Assembly: GCF_029227915.1 (NCBI RefSeq)
Contig: NC_079884.1
Coordinates: 6,016,001 to 6,080,000 of the forward strand
Direction of reading: 5' to 3'
DNA: 64,000 nt
Source of the DNA: Hydractinia symbiolongicarpus
Lineage: Eukaryota; Cnidaria; Hydrozoa; Anthoathecata; Hydractiniidae
Part shown: positions 12,339 to 26,590 of the stretch, one piece after another
Layout of the letters: each line of letters opens with the position of its first letter
Position numbering within the stretch: the first letter of the stretch is position 1
Translations under genes and position numbers: made by a program
The notes under the pieces: generated by a model
Databases searched by the model: none
Seen by the model: only the letters and a program-made list of their open reading frames with translations
Told to the model about the DNA's origin: nothing

Positions 12339-15096
12339 TTTAAAAACTACAAGTCTCATGGGCTCTAGTGGTGAAATAATAATTCAAAAAATCGTTTGGG
12401 AAATTACGTTACTCCCTGGGTACTTTCTTTGTATACTTTTGACTATACGGGCCGAGTCCGGGATTTACGGGAAATCGCAGGTTTTCGTTTGCCGGCGATT
12501 AAATTTCTTTTATTCAGCGTCTAATCAAAAATGAAAACATTTTTGAAAACTACAAGTCTCATGCGTTTTAGTGCTGAAAAAATAATTTAAAAAGTCGTTC
12601 GGGAAATGAGTTTACTCCCTGGGTACTTTCTTTGTATACTTTTGATTATACGGGCCTAGTCCGGGGTTTACGGGAAATGGCGGGTTTTCGTTTGCCGGCG
12701 ATTAAACTTCTTTTATTCAGCGTCTCATCAAAAATGAAAACATTTTTGAAAACTACAAGTCTTATGCGTTTTAGTGGTGAAAAGATAATTTAAAAAATGG
12801 TTTTTGAAATGAGTTTACTCACAGGGTACTTTCTTTGTATACATTCGACTATACCAGCCAAGCCCGGGATTTACGGGAAATCGCGGGTTTTCGTTTGCCG
12901 ACGATTAAACCACTTTCATTAGGCGTGTCATCAAAAATGAAAACATTTCTGAAAACTACAAGTCTCATGCGTTTTAGTGGTGAAAAAATAACTTAAAAAA
13001 TCGTTCCGGAAATGAGTTTACTCCCTGGGTACTTTCTTTGTATACTTTTGACTATACGGGCCGAGTCCGGGATTTCCGGGAAATCGCGGGTTTTTGTTTG
13101 CCGGGGATTAAACTTCTTTTATTCACCGTCTCATCAAAAATGAAAACATTTTTAAAAACTACAAGTCTCATGCGTTTTAGTGCTGAAAAAATAATTTAAA
13201 AAATCGTTCGGGAAATGAGTTTACTCCCTGGGTACTTTCTTTGTATATTTTGACTATGCGGGCCGAGTCCGGGGTTTACGGGAAATGGCGGGTTTTCGTT
13301 TGCCGGCGATTAAACGTCTTTTATTCAGCGTCTCATCAAAAATGAAAACATTTTTAAAAACTACAAGTCTCATGCGTTTTAGTGCTGAAAAAATAATTTA
13401 AAAAGTCGTTCGGGAAATGAGTTTACTCCCTGGGTACTTTCTTTGTATACTTTTGATTATACGGACCTAGTCCGGGGTTTACGGGAAATGGCGGGTTTTC
13501 GTTTGCCGGCGATTAAACTTCTTTTATTCAGCGCCTCATCAAAAATGAAAACATCTTTGAAAACTACAAGTCTTATGTGTTTTAGTGGTGAAAAGATAAT
13601 TTAAAAAATGGTTTTGGAAATGAGTTTACTCACAGGGTACTTTCTTTGTATACATTCGACTATACCGGCCAAGCCCGGGATTTACGGGAAATCGCAGGTT
13701 TTCGTTTGCCGGCGATTAAATTTCTTTTATTCAGCGTCTCATCAAAAATGAAAACATTTTTGAAAACTACAAGTCTCATGCGTTTTAGTGGTGAAAAAAT
13801 AAATTAAAAAATCGTTCGGGAAATGAGTTTACTCCCTGGGTACTATCTTTGTATACTTTTGACTATACGGGCCAAGCCCGGGATTTACGGGAAATCTCGG
13901 GTTTTCGTTTGCCGGCGATTAAACCTCTTTCATTAAGCGTCTCATCAAAAATGAAAACATTTTTGAAAACTACAAGTCTCATGCGTTTTAGTGTTGAAAA
14001 AATAAATTAAAAAATCGTTCTGGAAATGAGTTTACTCACAGGGTACTTTCTTTGTATACATTCGACTATGCGGGCCAAGCCCGGGATTTACGGGAAATCG
14101 CGGGTTTTCGTTTGCCGGCGATTAAACCTGTTTTATTAAGCGTCTCATCAAAAATGAAAACATTTTTGAAAACTACAAGTCTCATGCGTTTTAGTGGTGC
14201 AAAAAAAATTTAAAAAATCGTTCGGGAAATGAGTTTACTCCCTGGGTACTTTCTTTGTATACATTCGACTATACGGGCCAAGCCCGGGATTTACGGGAAA
14301 TCGCGGGATTTTGTTTGCCGGCGATCAAACCTCTTTTATTAAGCCTCTCATCAAAAATGAAAACATTTTTGAAAACTGCAAGTCTCATGCGTTTTAGTGG
14401 TGAAAAGGTAATTTAAAAAATGGTTTTGGAAATGAGTTTACTCACAGGGTACTTTCTTTGTATACATTCGACTATACCGGCCAAGCCCGGGATTTACGGG
14501 AAATCGCGGGTTTTCGTTTGCCGGCGATTAAACCACTTTCATTAAGCGTCTCATCAAAAATGAAAACATTTCTGAAAACTACAAGTCTCATGCGTTTTAG
14601 TGGTGAAAACATAACTTAAAAAATCGTTCCGGAAATGAGTTTACTCCCTGGGTACTTTCTTTGTATACTTTTGACTATACGGGCCGAGTCCGGGATTTAC
14701 GGGAAATCGCGGGTTTTCGTTTGCCGGCGATTAAACTTCTTTTATTCAGCGTCTCATCAAAAATGAAAACATTTTTAAAAACTACAAGTCTCATGGGCTC
14801 TAGTGGTGAAATAATAATTCAAAAAATCGTTTGGGAAATTAGTTTACTCCCTGGGTACTTTCTTTGTATACTTTTGACTATACGGACCGAGTCCGGGATT
14901 TACGGGAAATCGCAGGTTTTCGTTTGCCGGCGATTAAATTTCTTTTATTCAGCGTCTAATCAAAAATGAAAACATTTTTGAAAACTACAAGTCTCATGCG
15001 TTTTAGTGGTGAAAAAATAAATTAAAAAATCGTTCGGGAAATGAGTTTACTCCCTGGGTACTATCTTTGTATACTTTTAACTATACGGGCCAAGCC
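12339..15096 (+). repeat. Satellite between the two 22-monomer-offset copies
   Basis: Ordinary monomers of the left-half family. The part around 12560-13600 resembles the material at 3.4-4.5 kb and 7-9 kb, including the TTTGCCGGGG and CACCGTC variants near 13100. A hybrid monomer near 14390-14420 joins the GCGGGATTTTG type to the TGGTTTTGG type. No non-satellite sequence is seen. Confidence 0.75.
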
Positions 15097-16802
15097 CGGG
15101 ATTTACGGGAAATCTCGGGTTTTCGTTTGCCGGCGATTAAACCTCTTTCATTAAGCGTCTCATCAAAAATGAAAACATTTTTGAAAACTACAAGTCTCAT
15201 GCGTTTTAGTGTTGAAAAAATAAATTAAAAAATCGTTCTGGAAATGAGTTTACTCACAGGGTACTTTCTTTGTATACATTCGACTATGCGGGCCAAGCCC
15301 GGGATTTACGGGAAATTGCGGGTTTTCGTTTGCCGGCGCTTAAACCTGTTTCATTAAGCGTCTCATCAAAAATGAAAACATTTTTGAAAACTACAAGTCT
15401 CATGCGTTTTAGTGGTGCAAAAAAAATTTAAAAAATCGTTCGGGAAATGAGTTTACTCCCTGGGTACTTTCTTTGTATACATTCGACTATACGGGCCAAG
15501 CCCGGGATTTACGGGAAATCGCAGGTTTTCGTTTGCTGGCGATTAAATTTCTTTTATTCAGCGTCTCATCAAAAATGAAAACATTTTTGAAAACTACAAG
15601 TCTCATGCGTTTTAGTGGTGAAAAAATAAATTAAAAAATCGTTCGGGAAATGAGTTTACTCCCTGGGTACTATCTTTGTATACTTTTGACTATACGGGCA
15701 AAGCCCGGGATTTACGGGAAATCTCGGGTTTTCGTTTGCCGGCGATTAAACCTCTTTCATTAAGCGTCTCATCAAAAATGAAAACATTTTTGAAAACTAC
15801 AAGTCTCATGCGTTTTAGTGTTGAAAAAATAAATTAAAAAATCGTTCTGGAAATGAGTTTACTCACAGGGTACTTTCTTTGTATACATTCGACAATACGG
15901 GCCAAGCCCGGGATTTACGGGAAATCGCGGGTTTTCGTTTGCCGGCGATTAAACCTGTTTCATTAAGCGTCTCATCAAAAATGAAAACATTTTTGAAAAC
16001 TACAAGTCTCATGCGTTTTAGTGGTGCAAAAAAAATTTAAAAAATCGTTCGGGAAATGAGTTTACTCCCTGGGTACTTTCTTTGTATACATTCGACTATA
16101 CGGGCCAAGCCCGGGATTTACGGGAAATCGCGGGATTTTGTTTGCCGGCGATCAAACCTCTTTTATTAAGCCTCTCATCAAAAATGAAAACATTTTTGAA
16201 AACTGCAAGTCTCATGCGTTTTAGTGGTGAAAAGATAATTGAAAAAATCGTTCGGGAAAGGAGTTTACTCCCTGGGTACTTTCTTTGTATATTTTGACTA
16301 TGCGGGCCGAGTCCGGGGTTTGCGGGAAATGGCGGGTTTTCGTTTGCCGGCGATTAAACGTCTTTTTTTCAGCGCCTCATCAAAAATGAAAACATTTTTA
16401 AAAACTACAAGTCTCATGCGTTTTAGTGCTGAAAAAATAATTTAAAAAGTCGTTCGGGAAATGAGTTTACTCCCTGGGTACTTTCCTTGTATACTTTTGA
16501 TTATACGGACCTAGTCCGGGGTTTACGGGAAATGGCGGGTTTTCGTTTGCCGGCGATTAAACTTCTTTTATTCAGCGTCTCATCAAAAATGAAAACATTT
16601 TTGAAAACTACAAGTCTTATGCGTTTTAGTTGTGAAAAGATAATTTAAAAAATGGTTTTGGAAATGAGTTTACTCACAGGGTACTTTCTTTGTATACATT
16701 CGACAATACCGGCCAAGCCCGGGATTTACGGGAAATCGCGGGTTTTCGTTTGCCGGCGATTAAACCACTTTCATTAAGCGTCTCATCAAAAATGAAAACA
16801 TT
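15097..16802 (+). repeat. Block duplicated 4464 bp upstream, copy 2
   Basis: Partner of 10633-12338 at a fixed 4464-bp offset. The two copies differ by only scattered single bases as read by eye, for example AAATTGCGGG at about 15312, GGGCAAAGCCC at about 15697 and CGTCTTTTTTTCAG at about 16360. The closeness of the copies implies a duplication that is young relative to the spread among monomers. Confidence 0.8.
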
Positions 16803-19800
16803 TCTGAAAACTACAAGTCTCATGCGTTTTAGTGGTGAAAACATAACTTAAAAAATCGTTCCGGAAATGAGTTTACTCCCTGGGTACTTTCTTTGTATAC
16901 TTTTGACTATACGAGCCGAGTCCAGGATTTACGGGAAATCGCGGGTTTTCGTTTGCCGGCGATTAAACTTCTTTTATTCAGCGTCTCATCAAAAATGAAA
17001 ACATTTTTAAAAACTACAAGTCTCATGGGCTCTAGTGGTGAAATAATAATTCAAAAAATCGTTTGGGAAATTACTTTACTCCCTGGGTACTTTCTTTGTA
17101 TACTTTTGACTATACGGGCCGAGTCCGGGATTTACGGGAAATCGCAGGTTTTCGTTTGCCGGCGATTAAATTTCTTTTATTCAGCGTCTAATCAAAAATG
17201 AAAACATTTTTGAAAACTACAAGTCTCATGCGTTTTAGTGGTGAAAAAATAAATTAAAAAATCGTTCGGGAAATGAGTTTACTCCCTGGGTACTATCTTT
17301 GTATACTTTTAACTATACGGGCCAAGCCCGGGATTTACGGGAAATCTCGGGTTTTCGTTTGCCGGCGATTAAACCTCTTTCATTAAGCGTCTCATCAAAA
17401 ATGAAAACATTTTTGAAAACTACAAGTCTCATGCGTTTTAGTGTTGAAAAAATAAATTAAAAAATCGTTCTGGAAATGAGTTTACTCACAGGGTACTCTC
17501 TTTGTATACATTCGACTATGCGGGCCAAGCCCGGGATTTACGGGAAATCGCGGGTTTTCGTTTGCCGGCGATTAAACCTGTTTCATTAAGCGTCTCATCA
17601 AAAATGAAAACATTTTTGAAAACTACAAGTCTCATGCGTTTTAGTGGTGCAAAGAAAATTTAAAAAATCGTTCGGGAAATGAGTTTACTCCCTGGGTACT
17701 TTCTTTGTATACATTCGACTATACGGGCCAAGCCCGGGATTTACGGGAAATCGCGGGATTTTGTTTGCCGGCAATTAAACCTCTTTTATTAAGCCTCTCA
17801 TCAAAAATGAAAACATTTTTAAAAACTGCAAGTCTCATGCGTTTTAGTGGTGAAAAGATAATTGAAAAAATCGTTCGGGAAATGAGTTTACTCCCTGGGT
17901 ACTTTCTTTGTATATTTTGACTATGCGGGCCGAGTCCGGGGTTTACGGGAAATGGCGGGTTTTCGTTTGCCGGCGATTAAACGTCTTTTATTCAGCGTCT
18001 CATCAAAAATGAAAACATTTTTAAAAACTACAAGTCTCATGCGTTTTAGTGCTGAAAAAATAATTTAAAAAGTCGTTCGGGAAATGAGTTTACTCCCTGG
18101 GTACTTTCTTTGTATACTTTTGATTATACGGACCTAGTCCGGGGTTTACGGGAAATGGCGGGTTTTCGTTTGCCGGCGATTAAACTTCTTTTATTCAGCG
18201 TCTCATCAAAAATGAAAACATTTTTGAAAACTACAAGTCTTATGCGTTTTAGTGGTGAAAAAATAAATTAAAAAATCGTTCTGGAAATGAGTTTACTCCC
18301 TGGGTACTATCTTTGTATACTTTTGACTATACGGGCCAAGCCCGGGATTTACGGGAAATCTCGGGTTTTCGTTTGCCGGCGATTAAACTTCTTTTATTCA
18401 GCGTCTCATCAAAAATGAAAACATTTTTGAAAACTACAAGTCTTATGCGTTTTAGTGGTGAAAAGATAATTTAAAAAATGGTTTTGGAAATGAGTTTACT
18501 CACAGGGCACTTTCTTTGTATACATTCGACTATACCGGCCAAGCCCGGGATTTACGGGAAATCGCGGGTTTTCGTTTGCCGGCGATTAAACCACTTTCAT
18601 TAAGCGTCTCATCAAAAATGAAAACATTTCTGAAAACTACAAGTCTCATGCGTTTTAGTGGTGAAAAAATAACTTAAAAAATCGTTCGGGAAATGAGTTT
18701 ACTCCCTGGGTACTTTCTTTGTATATTTTGACTATGCGGGCCGAGTCCGGGGTTTACGGGAAATGGCGGGTTTTCGTTTGCCGGCGATTAAACGTCTTTT
18801 ATTCAGCGTCTCATCAAAAATGAAAACATTTCTGAAAACTACAAGTCTTATGCGTTTTAGTGCTGAAAAAATAATTTAAAAAGTCGTTCGGGAAATGAGT
18901 TTACTCCCTGGGTACTTTCTTTGTATACTTTTGATTATACGGACCTAGTCCGGGGTTTACGGGAAATGGCGGGTTTTCGTTTGCCGGCGATTAAACTTCT
19001 TTTATTCAGCGTCTCATCAAAAATGAAAACATTTTTGAAAACTACAAGTCTTATGCGTTTTAGTGGTGAAAAGATAATTTAAAAAATGGTTTTGGAAATG
19101 AGTTTACTCACAGGGCACTTTCTTTGTATACATTCGAATATACCGGCCAAGCCCGGGATTTACGGGAAATCGCGGGTTTTCGTTTGCCGGCGATTAAACC
19201 ACTTTCATTAAGCGTCTCATCAAAAGTGAAAACATTTCTGAAAACTACAAGTCTCATGCGTTTTAGTGGTGAAAATATAACTTAAAAAATCGTTCCGGAA
19301 ATGAGTTTACTCCCTGGGTACTTTTTTTTGTATACTTTTGACTATACGGGCCGAGTCCGGGATTTACGGGAAATCGCGGGTTTTCGTTTGCCGGCGATTA
19401 AACTTCTTTTATTCAGCGTCTCATCAAAAATGAAAACATTTTTAAAAACTACAAGTCTCATGGGCTCTAGTGGTGAAATAATAATTCAAAAAATCGTTTG
19501 GGAAATTAGTTTACTCCCTGGGTACTTTCTTTGTATACTTTTGACTATACGGGCCGAGTCCGGGATTTACGGGAAATCGCAGGTTTTCGTTTGCCGGCGA
19601 TTAAATTTCTTTTATTCAGCGTCTCATCAAAAATGAAAACATTTTTGAAAACTACAAGTCTTATGCGTTTTAGTGGTGAAAAAATAAATTAAAAAATCGT
19701 TCTGGAAATGAGTTTACTCCCTGGGTACTATCTTTGTATACTTTTGACTATACGGGCCAAGCCCGGGATTTACGGAAATCTCGGGTTTTCGTTTGCCGGC

Positions 19801-20480
19801 GATTAAACCTCTTTCATTAAGCGTCTCATCAAAAATGAAAACATTTTTGAAAACTACAAGTCTCATGCGTTTTAGTGTTGAAAAAATAAATTAAAAAATC
19901 GTTCTGGAAATGAGTTTACTCACAGGGTACTTTCTTTGTATACATTCGACTATACGGGCCAAGCCCAGGATTTACGGTAAATCGTGGGTTTTCGTTTGCC
20001 GGCGATTAAACCTGTTTCATTAAGCGTCTCATCAAAAATGAAAACATTTTTGAAAACTACAAGTCTCATGCGTTTTAGTGGTGCAAAAAAAATTTAAAAA
20101 ATCGTTCGGGAAATGAGTTTACTCCCTGGGTACTTTCTTTGTATACATTCGACTATACGGGCCAAGCCCGGGATTTACGGGAAATCGCGGGATTTTGTTT
20201 GCCTGCGATTAAACCTCTTTTATTAAGCCTCTCATCAAAAATGAAAACATTTTTGAAAACTGCAAGTCTCATGCGTTTTAGTGGTGAAAAGATAATTGAA
20301 AAAATCGTTTCGGAAATGAGTTTACTCACAGGGTACTTTCTTTGTATACATTCGACTATACGGGCCAAGCCCGGGATTTACGGGAAATCGCGGGTTTTTG
20401 TTTGCCGGCGATTAAACAACTTTCATTAAGAGTCTCATAAAAAATGAAAACATTTCTGAAAACTACAAGTCTCATGCGTT
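16803..20480 (+). repeat. Satellite with partial 8-monomer units
   Basis: Continues the 8-monomer family, with a 1623-bp spacing between equivalent monomers at 16082 and 17705. A stretch at 18241-18480 inserts an ATCTCGGG-type monomer between two CTTATGCG-type monomers. Small length changes are visible: an eight-T run in the GTAC-to-GTATAC interval at about 19322, and one missing G at about 19776 (TTTACGGAAATC). No unique sequence is present. Confidence 0.75.
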
Positions 20481-23400
20481 TTAGTGGTGAAAATTAGGTT
20501 AAAAAATCGTTCGGGAAATGAGTTTACTCCCTGGGTACTTTCTTTGTATACTTTTAAATATACGGGCCGAGTCCGGGATTTACGGGAAGTCGCGGGTTTT
20601 CGTTTGCCGACAATTAAACTTCTTTTATTCAGCGTCTCATCAAAAATGAAAACATTTTTAAAAACTACAAGTCTCATGGGCTTTAGTGGTGAAAAAATAA
20701 CTTAAAAAATCGTTCGGGAAATGAGTTTACTCCCTGGGTACTTTCTTTGTATATTTTGACTATGCGGGCCGAGTCCGGGGTTTACGGGAAATGGCGGGTT
20801 TTCGTTTGCCGGCGATTAAACGTCTTTTATTCAGCGTCTCATCAAAAATGAAAACATTTCTGAAAACTTCAAGTCTCATGCGTTTTAGTGCTGAAAAAAT
20901 AATTTAAAAAGTCGTTCGGGAAATGAGTTTACTCCCTGGGTACTTTCTTTGTATACTTTTGATTATACGGACCTAGTCCGGGGTTTACGGGAAATGGCGG
21001 GTTTTCGTTTGCCGGCGATTAAACTTCTTTTATTCAGCGTCTCATCAAAAATGAAAACATTTTTGAAAACTACAAGTCTTATGCGTTTTAGTGGTGAAAA
21101 GATAATTTAAAAAATGGTTTTGGAAATGAGTTTACTCACAGGGCACTTTCTTTGTATACATTCGAATATACCGGCCAAGCCCGGGATTTACGGGAAATCG
21201 CGGGTTTTCGTTTGCCGGCGATTAAACCACTTTCATTAAGCGTCTCATCAAAAATGAAAACATTTCTGAAAACTACAAGTCTCATGCGTTTTAGTGGTGA
21301 AAATATAACTTAAAAAATCGTTCCGGAAATGAGTTTACTCCCTGGGTACTTTCTTTGTATACTTTTGACTATACGGGCCGAGTCCGGGATTTACGGGAAA
21401 TCGCGGGTTTTCGTTTGCCGGCGATTAAACTTCTTTTATTCAGCGTCTCATCAAAAATGAAAACATTTTTAAAAACTACAAGTCTCATGGGCTCTAGTGG
21501 TGAAATAATAATTCAAAAAATCGTTTGGGAAATTAGTTTACTCCCTGGGTACTTTCTTTGTATACTTTTGACTATACGGGCCGAGTCCGGGATTTACGGG
21601 AAATCGCAGGTTCTCGTTTGCCGGCGATTAAATTTCTTTTATTCAGCGTCTCATCAAAAATGAAAACATTTTTGAAAACTACAAGTCTTATGCGTTTTAG
21701 TGGTGAAAAAATAAATTAAAAAATCGTTCTGGAAATGAGTTTACTCCCTGGGTACTATCTTTGTATACTTTTGACTATACGGGCCAAGCCCGGGATTTAC
21801 GGGAAATCTCGGGTTTTCGTTTGCCGGCGATTAAACCTCTTTCATTAAGCGTCTCATCAAAAATGAAAACATTTTTGAAAACTACAAGTCTCATGCGTTT
21901 TAGTGTTGAAAAAATAAATTAAAAAATCGTTCTGGAAATAAGTTTACTCACAGGGTACTTTCTTTGTATACATTCGACTATACGGGCCGAGTCCGGGATT
22001 TACGGGAAATTGCGGGTTTTCGTTTGCCGGCGATTAAACCTGTTTCATTAAGCGTCTCATCAAAAATGAAAACATTTTTGAAAACTACAAGTCTCATGCG
22101 TTTTAGTGGTGCAAAAAAAATTTAAAAAATCGTTCGGGAAATGAGTTTACTCCCTGGGTACTTTCTTTGTATACATTCGACTATACGGGCCAAGCCCGGG
22201 ATTTACGGGAAATCGCGGGATTTTGTTTGCCTGCGATTAAACCTCTTTTATTAAGCCTCTCATCAAAAATGAAAACATTTTTGAAAACTGCAAGTCTCAT
22301 GCGTTTTAGTGGTGAAAAGATAATTGAAAAAATCGTTTCGTAAATGAGTTTACTCACAGGGTACTTTCTTTGTATACATTCGACTATACGGGCCAAGCCC
22401 GGGATTTACGGGAAATCGCGGGTTTTTGTTTGCCGGCGATTAAACAACTTTCATTAAGAGTCTCATCAAAAATGAAAACATTTCTGAAAACTACAAGTCT
22501 CATGCGTTTTAGTGGTGAAAAAATAACTTAAAAAATCATTCCGGAACTGAGTTTACTCCCTGGGTACTTTCTTTGTATACTTTTGACTATACGGGCCGAG
22601 TCCGGGATTTACGGGAAATCGCGGGTTTTCGTTTGCCGGCGATTAAACAACTTTCATTAAACGTCTCATCAAAAATGAAAACATTTCTGAAAACTACAAG
22701 TCTCATGCGTTTTAGTGGTGAAAATTAGGTTAAAAAATCGTTCGGGAAATGAGTTTACTCCCTGGGTACTTTCTTTGTATACTTTTAAATATACGGGCCG
22801 AGTCCGGGATTTACGGGAAGTCGCGGGTTTTCGTTTGCCGACAATTAAACTTCTTTTATTCAGCGTCTCATCAAAAATGAAAACATTTTTAAAAACTACA
22901 AGTCTCATGGGCTTTAGTGGTGAAATAATAATTTAAAAAATCGTTCGGGAAATGAGTTTACACCCCGGGTACTTTCTTTGTATACGTTTGACTATACGGG
23001 CCGAGTCCGGGATTTACGGGAAATCGCAGGTTTTCGTTTGCCGGTTATTAAACTTCTTTTATTCAGCGTCTCACCAAAAATGAAAACATTTTTGAAAACT
23101 ACAAGTCTCATGCGTTTTAGTGGTGAAAAAATAATTTAAAAAATCGTTCGAGAAATGAGTTTACTCCCTGGGTACTTTCTTTGTATACTTTTGACTATAC
23201 GGGCCGAGTCCGGGATTTACGGGAAATGGCGGGTTTTCGTTTGCCGGCGATTAAACGTCTTTTATTCAGCGTCTCATCAAAAATGAAAACATTTTTAAAA
23301 ACTACAAGTCTCATGCGTTTTAGTGCTGAGAAAATAATTTAAAAAGTCGTTCGGGAAATGAGTTTACTCCCTGGGTACTTTCTTTGTATACTTTTGATTA

Positions 23401-25180
23401 TACTGACCTAGTCCGGGGTTTACGGGAAATGGCGGGTTTTCGTTTGCCGGCGATTAAACTTCTTTTATTCTGCGTCTCATCAAAAATGAAAACATTTTTG
23501 AAAACTACAAGTCTTATGCGTTTTAGTGGTGAAAAGATAATTTAAAAAATGGTTTTGGAAATGAGTTTACTCACAGGGTACTTTCTTTGTATACATTCGA
23601 CTATACCGGCCAAGCCCGGGATCTACGGGAAATCGCGGGTTTTCGTTTGCCGGCGATTAAACCACTTTCATTAAGCGTCTCATCAAAAATGAAAACATTT
23701 CTGAAAACTACAAGTCTCATGCGTTTTAGTGGTGAAAAAATAACTTAAAAAATCGTTCCGGAAATGAGTTTACTCCCTGGGTACTTTCTTTGTATACTTT
23801 TGAATATACGGGCCGAGTCCGGGATTTACGGGAAATCGCGGGTTTTCGTTTGCCGACGATTAAACTTCTTTTATTCAGCGTCTCATCAAAAATGAAAACA
23901 TTTTTAAAAACTACAAGTCTCATGGGCTCTAGTGGTGAAATAATAATTCAAAAAATCGTTTGGGAAATTAGTTTACTCCCTGGGTACTTTCTTTGTATAC
24001 TTTTGACTATACGGGCCGAGTCCGGGATTTACGGGAAATCGCAGGTTTTCGTTTGCCGGCGATTAAATTTCTTTTATTCAGCGTCGCATCAAAAATGAAA
24101 ATATTTTTGAAAACTACAAGTCTCATGCGTTTTAGTGGTGAAAAAATAAATTATAAAATCGTTCGGGAAATGAGTTTACTCCCTGGGTACTATCTTTGTA
24201 TACTTTTGACTATACGGGCCAAGCCCGAGATTTACGGGAAATCTCGGGTTTTCGTTTGCCGGCGATTAAACCTCTTTCATTAAGCGTCTCATCAAAAATG
24301 AAAACATTTTTGAAAATTACAAGTCTCATGCGTTTTAGTGTTGAAAAAATAAATTAAAAAATCGTTCTGGAAATGAGTTTACTCACAGGGTACTTTCTTT
24401 GTATACATTCGACTATACGGGCCAAGCCCGGGATTTACGGGAAATCGCGGGTTTTCGTTTGCCGGCGATTAAACCTGTTTCATTAAGCGTCTCATCAAAA
24501 ATGAAAACAATTTTGAAAACTACAAGTCTCATGCGTTTTAGTGGTGCAAAAAAAAATTAAAAAATCGTTCGGGAAATGAGTTTACTCCCTGGGTACTTTC
24601 TTTGTATACATTCGACTATACGGGCCAAGCCCGGGATTTACGGGAAATCGCGGGATTTTGTTTGCCGGCGATTAAACCTCTTTTATTAAGCCTCTCATCA
24701 AAAATGAAAACATTTTTGAAAACTGCAAGTCTCATGCGTTTTAGTGGTGAAAAGATAATTGAAAAAATCGTTTCGGAAATGAGTTTACTCACAGGGTACT
24801 TTCTTTGTATACATTCGACTATACGGGCCAAGCCCGGGATTTACGGGAAATCGCGGGTTTTTGTTTGCCGGCGATTAAACAACTTTCATTAAGCGTCTCA
24901 TCAAAAATGAAAACATTTCTGAAAACTACAAGTCTCATGCGTTTTAGTGGTGAAAATTAATTTAAAAAATCGTTCGGGAAATGAGTTTACTCCCTGGGTA
25001 CTTTCTTTGTATACTTTTGACTATACGGGCCGAGTCCGGGATTTACGGGAAGTCGCGGGTTTTCGTTTGCCGGCAATTAAACTTCTTTTATTCAGCGTCT
25101 CATCAAAAATGAAAACATTTTTAAAAACTACAAGTCTCATGGGCTTTAGTGGTGAAATAATAATTTAAAAAATCGTTCGG
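20480..25180 (+). repeat. Higher-order repeat of about 10-12 monomers
   Basis: Equivalent monomers carrying the GAAAATTAGGTTAAAAAATC or GAAAATTAATTTAAAAAATC junction and the GGGAAGTCGCGGG variant sit at 20484, 22715 and 24947, spacings of 2231 and 2232 bp (11 monomers). Flanking markers give 10- and 12-monomer spacings instead (20153, 22181, 24616), so monomers were gained or lost between copies. From this region rightwards, new subtypes appear that are rare or absent to the left: GTTTACACCCCGGGTAC, CTCACCAAAAATG, TTTACCGGCG and TTTGCCGGTTATT. Confidence 0.8.
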
Positions 25181-26590
25181 GAAATGAGTTTACACCCCGG
25201 GTACTTTCTTTGTATACTTTTGACTATACGGGCCGAGTCCGGGATTTACGGGAAATCGCAGGTTTTCGTTTGCCGGTTATTAAACTTCTTTTATTCAGCG
25301 TCTCACCAAAAGTGAAAACATTTTTGAAAACTACAAGTCTCATGCGTTTTAGTGGTGAAAAAATAATTTAAAAAATCGTTCGAGAAATGAGTTTACTCCC
25401 TGGGTACTTTCTTTGTATACTTTTGACTATACGGGCCGAGTCCGGGATTTACGGGAAGTCGCGGGTTTTCGTTTACCGGCGATTAAACCTCTTTCATTAA
25501 GCGTCTCATCAAAAATGAAAACATTTTTAAAAACTACAAGTCTCATGCGTTTTAGTGGTGAAAAAATAATTTAAAAAATCGTTCGGGAAATGAGTTTACT
25601 CCCTGGGTACTTTTTTTGTATACTTTTGACTATGCGGGCCGAGTCCGGGGTTTACGGGAAATGGCGGGTTTTCGTTTGCCGGCGATTAAACTTCTTTTAT
25701 TTAGCGTCTCATCAAAAATAAAAACATTTTTGAAAACTACAAGTCTCATGCGTTTTAGTGGTGAAAATTAATTTAAAAAATCGTTCGGGAAATGAGTTTA
25801 CTCCCTGGGTACTTTCTTTGTATACTTTTGACTATACGGGCCGAGTCCGGGATTTACGGGAAGTCGCGGGTTTTCGTTTGCCGGCAATTAAACTTCTTTT
25901 ATTCAGCGTCTCATCAAAAATGAAAACATTTTTGAAAACTACAAGTCTCATGCGTTTTAGTGGTGAAAAAATAATTTAAAAAATCGTTCGAGAAATGAGT
26001 TTACTCCCTGGGTACTTTCTTTGTATACTTTTGACTATACGGGCCGAGTCCGGGATTTACGGGAAGTCGCGGGTTTTCGTTTACCGGCGATTAAACCTCT
26101 TTCATTAAACGTCTCATCAAAAATGAAAACATTTTTGAAAACTACAAGTCTCATGCGTTTTAGTGGTGAAAAAATAATTTAAAAAATCGTTCGGGAAATG
26201 AGTTTACTCCCTGGGTACTTTTTTTGTATACTTTTGACTATGCGGGCCGAGTCCGGGGTTTACGGGAAATGGCGGGTTTTCGTTTGCCGGCGATTAAACT
26301 TCTTTTATTTAGCGTCTCATCAAAAATAAAAACATTTTTGAAAACTACAAGTCTCAAGCGTTTTAGTGGTGAAAAGATAATTTAAAAAATCGTTTTGGAA
26401 ATGAGTTTATTCACAGGGTAGTTTCTTTGTATACATTCGACTATACGGGCCAAGTCCGGGATTTACGGGAAATCGCGGGTTTTCGTTTGCCGGCAATTAA
26501 ACCACTTTCATTAAGCGTCTCATCAAAAATGAAAACATTTCTGAAAACTACAAGTCTCATGCATTTTAGTGGTGAAAAAATAATTTAAAA
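25181..26590 (+). repeat. Satellite with 4- and 3-monomer local repeats
   Basis: The GAAAATTAATTT-type monomer at 24947 recurs at 25758 (811 bp, four monomers). The GAGAAATGAG / TTTACCGGCG pair near 25380-25480 recurs near 25990-26090. All sequence is recognisable monomer. Confidence 0.7.

Noticed and set aside
20153-20368. Recurring 71-codon frames antisense to the monomer
   Set aside because: They are the complementary strand of the same satellite subtypes and are found only where that subtype occurs; nothing supports coding.
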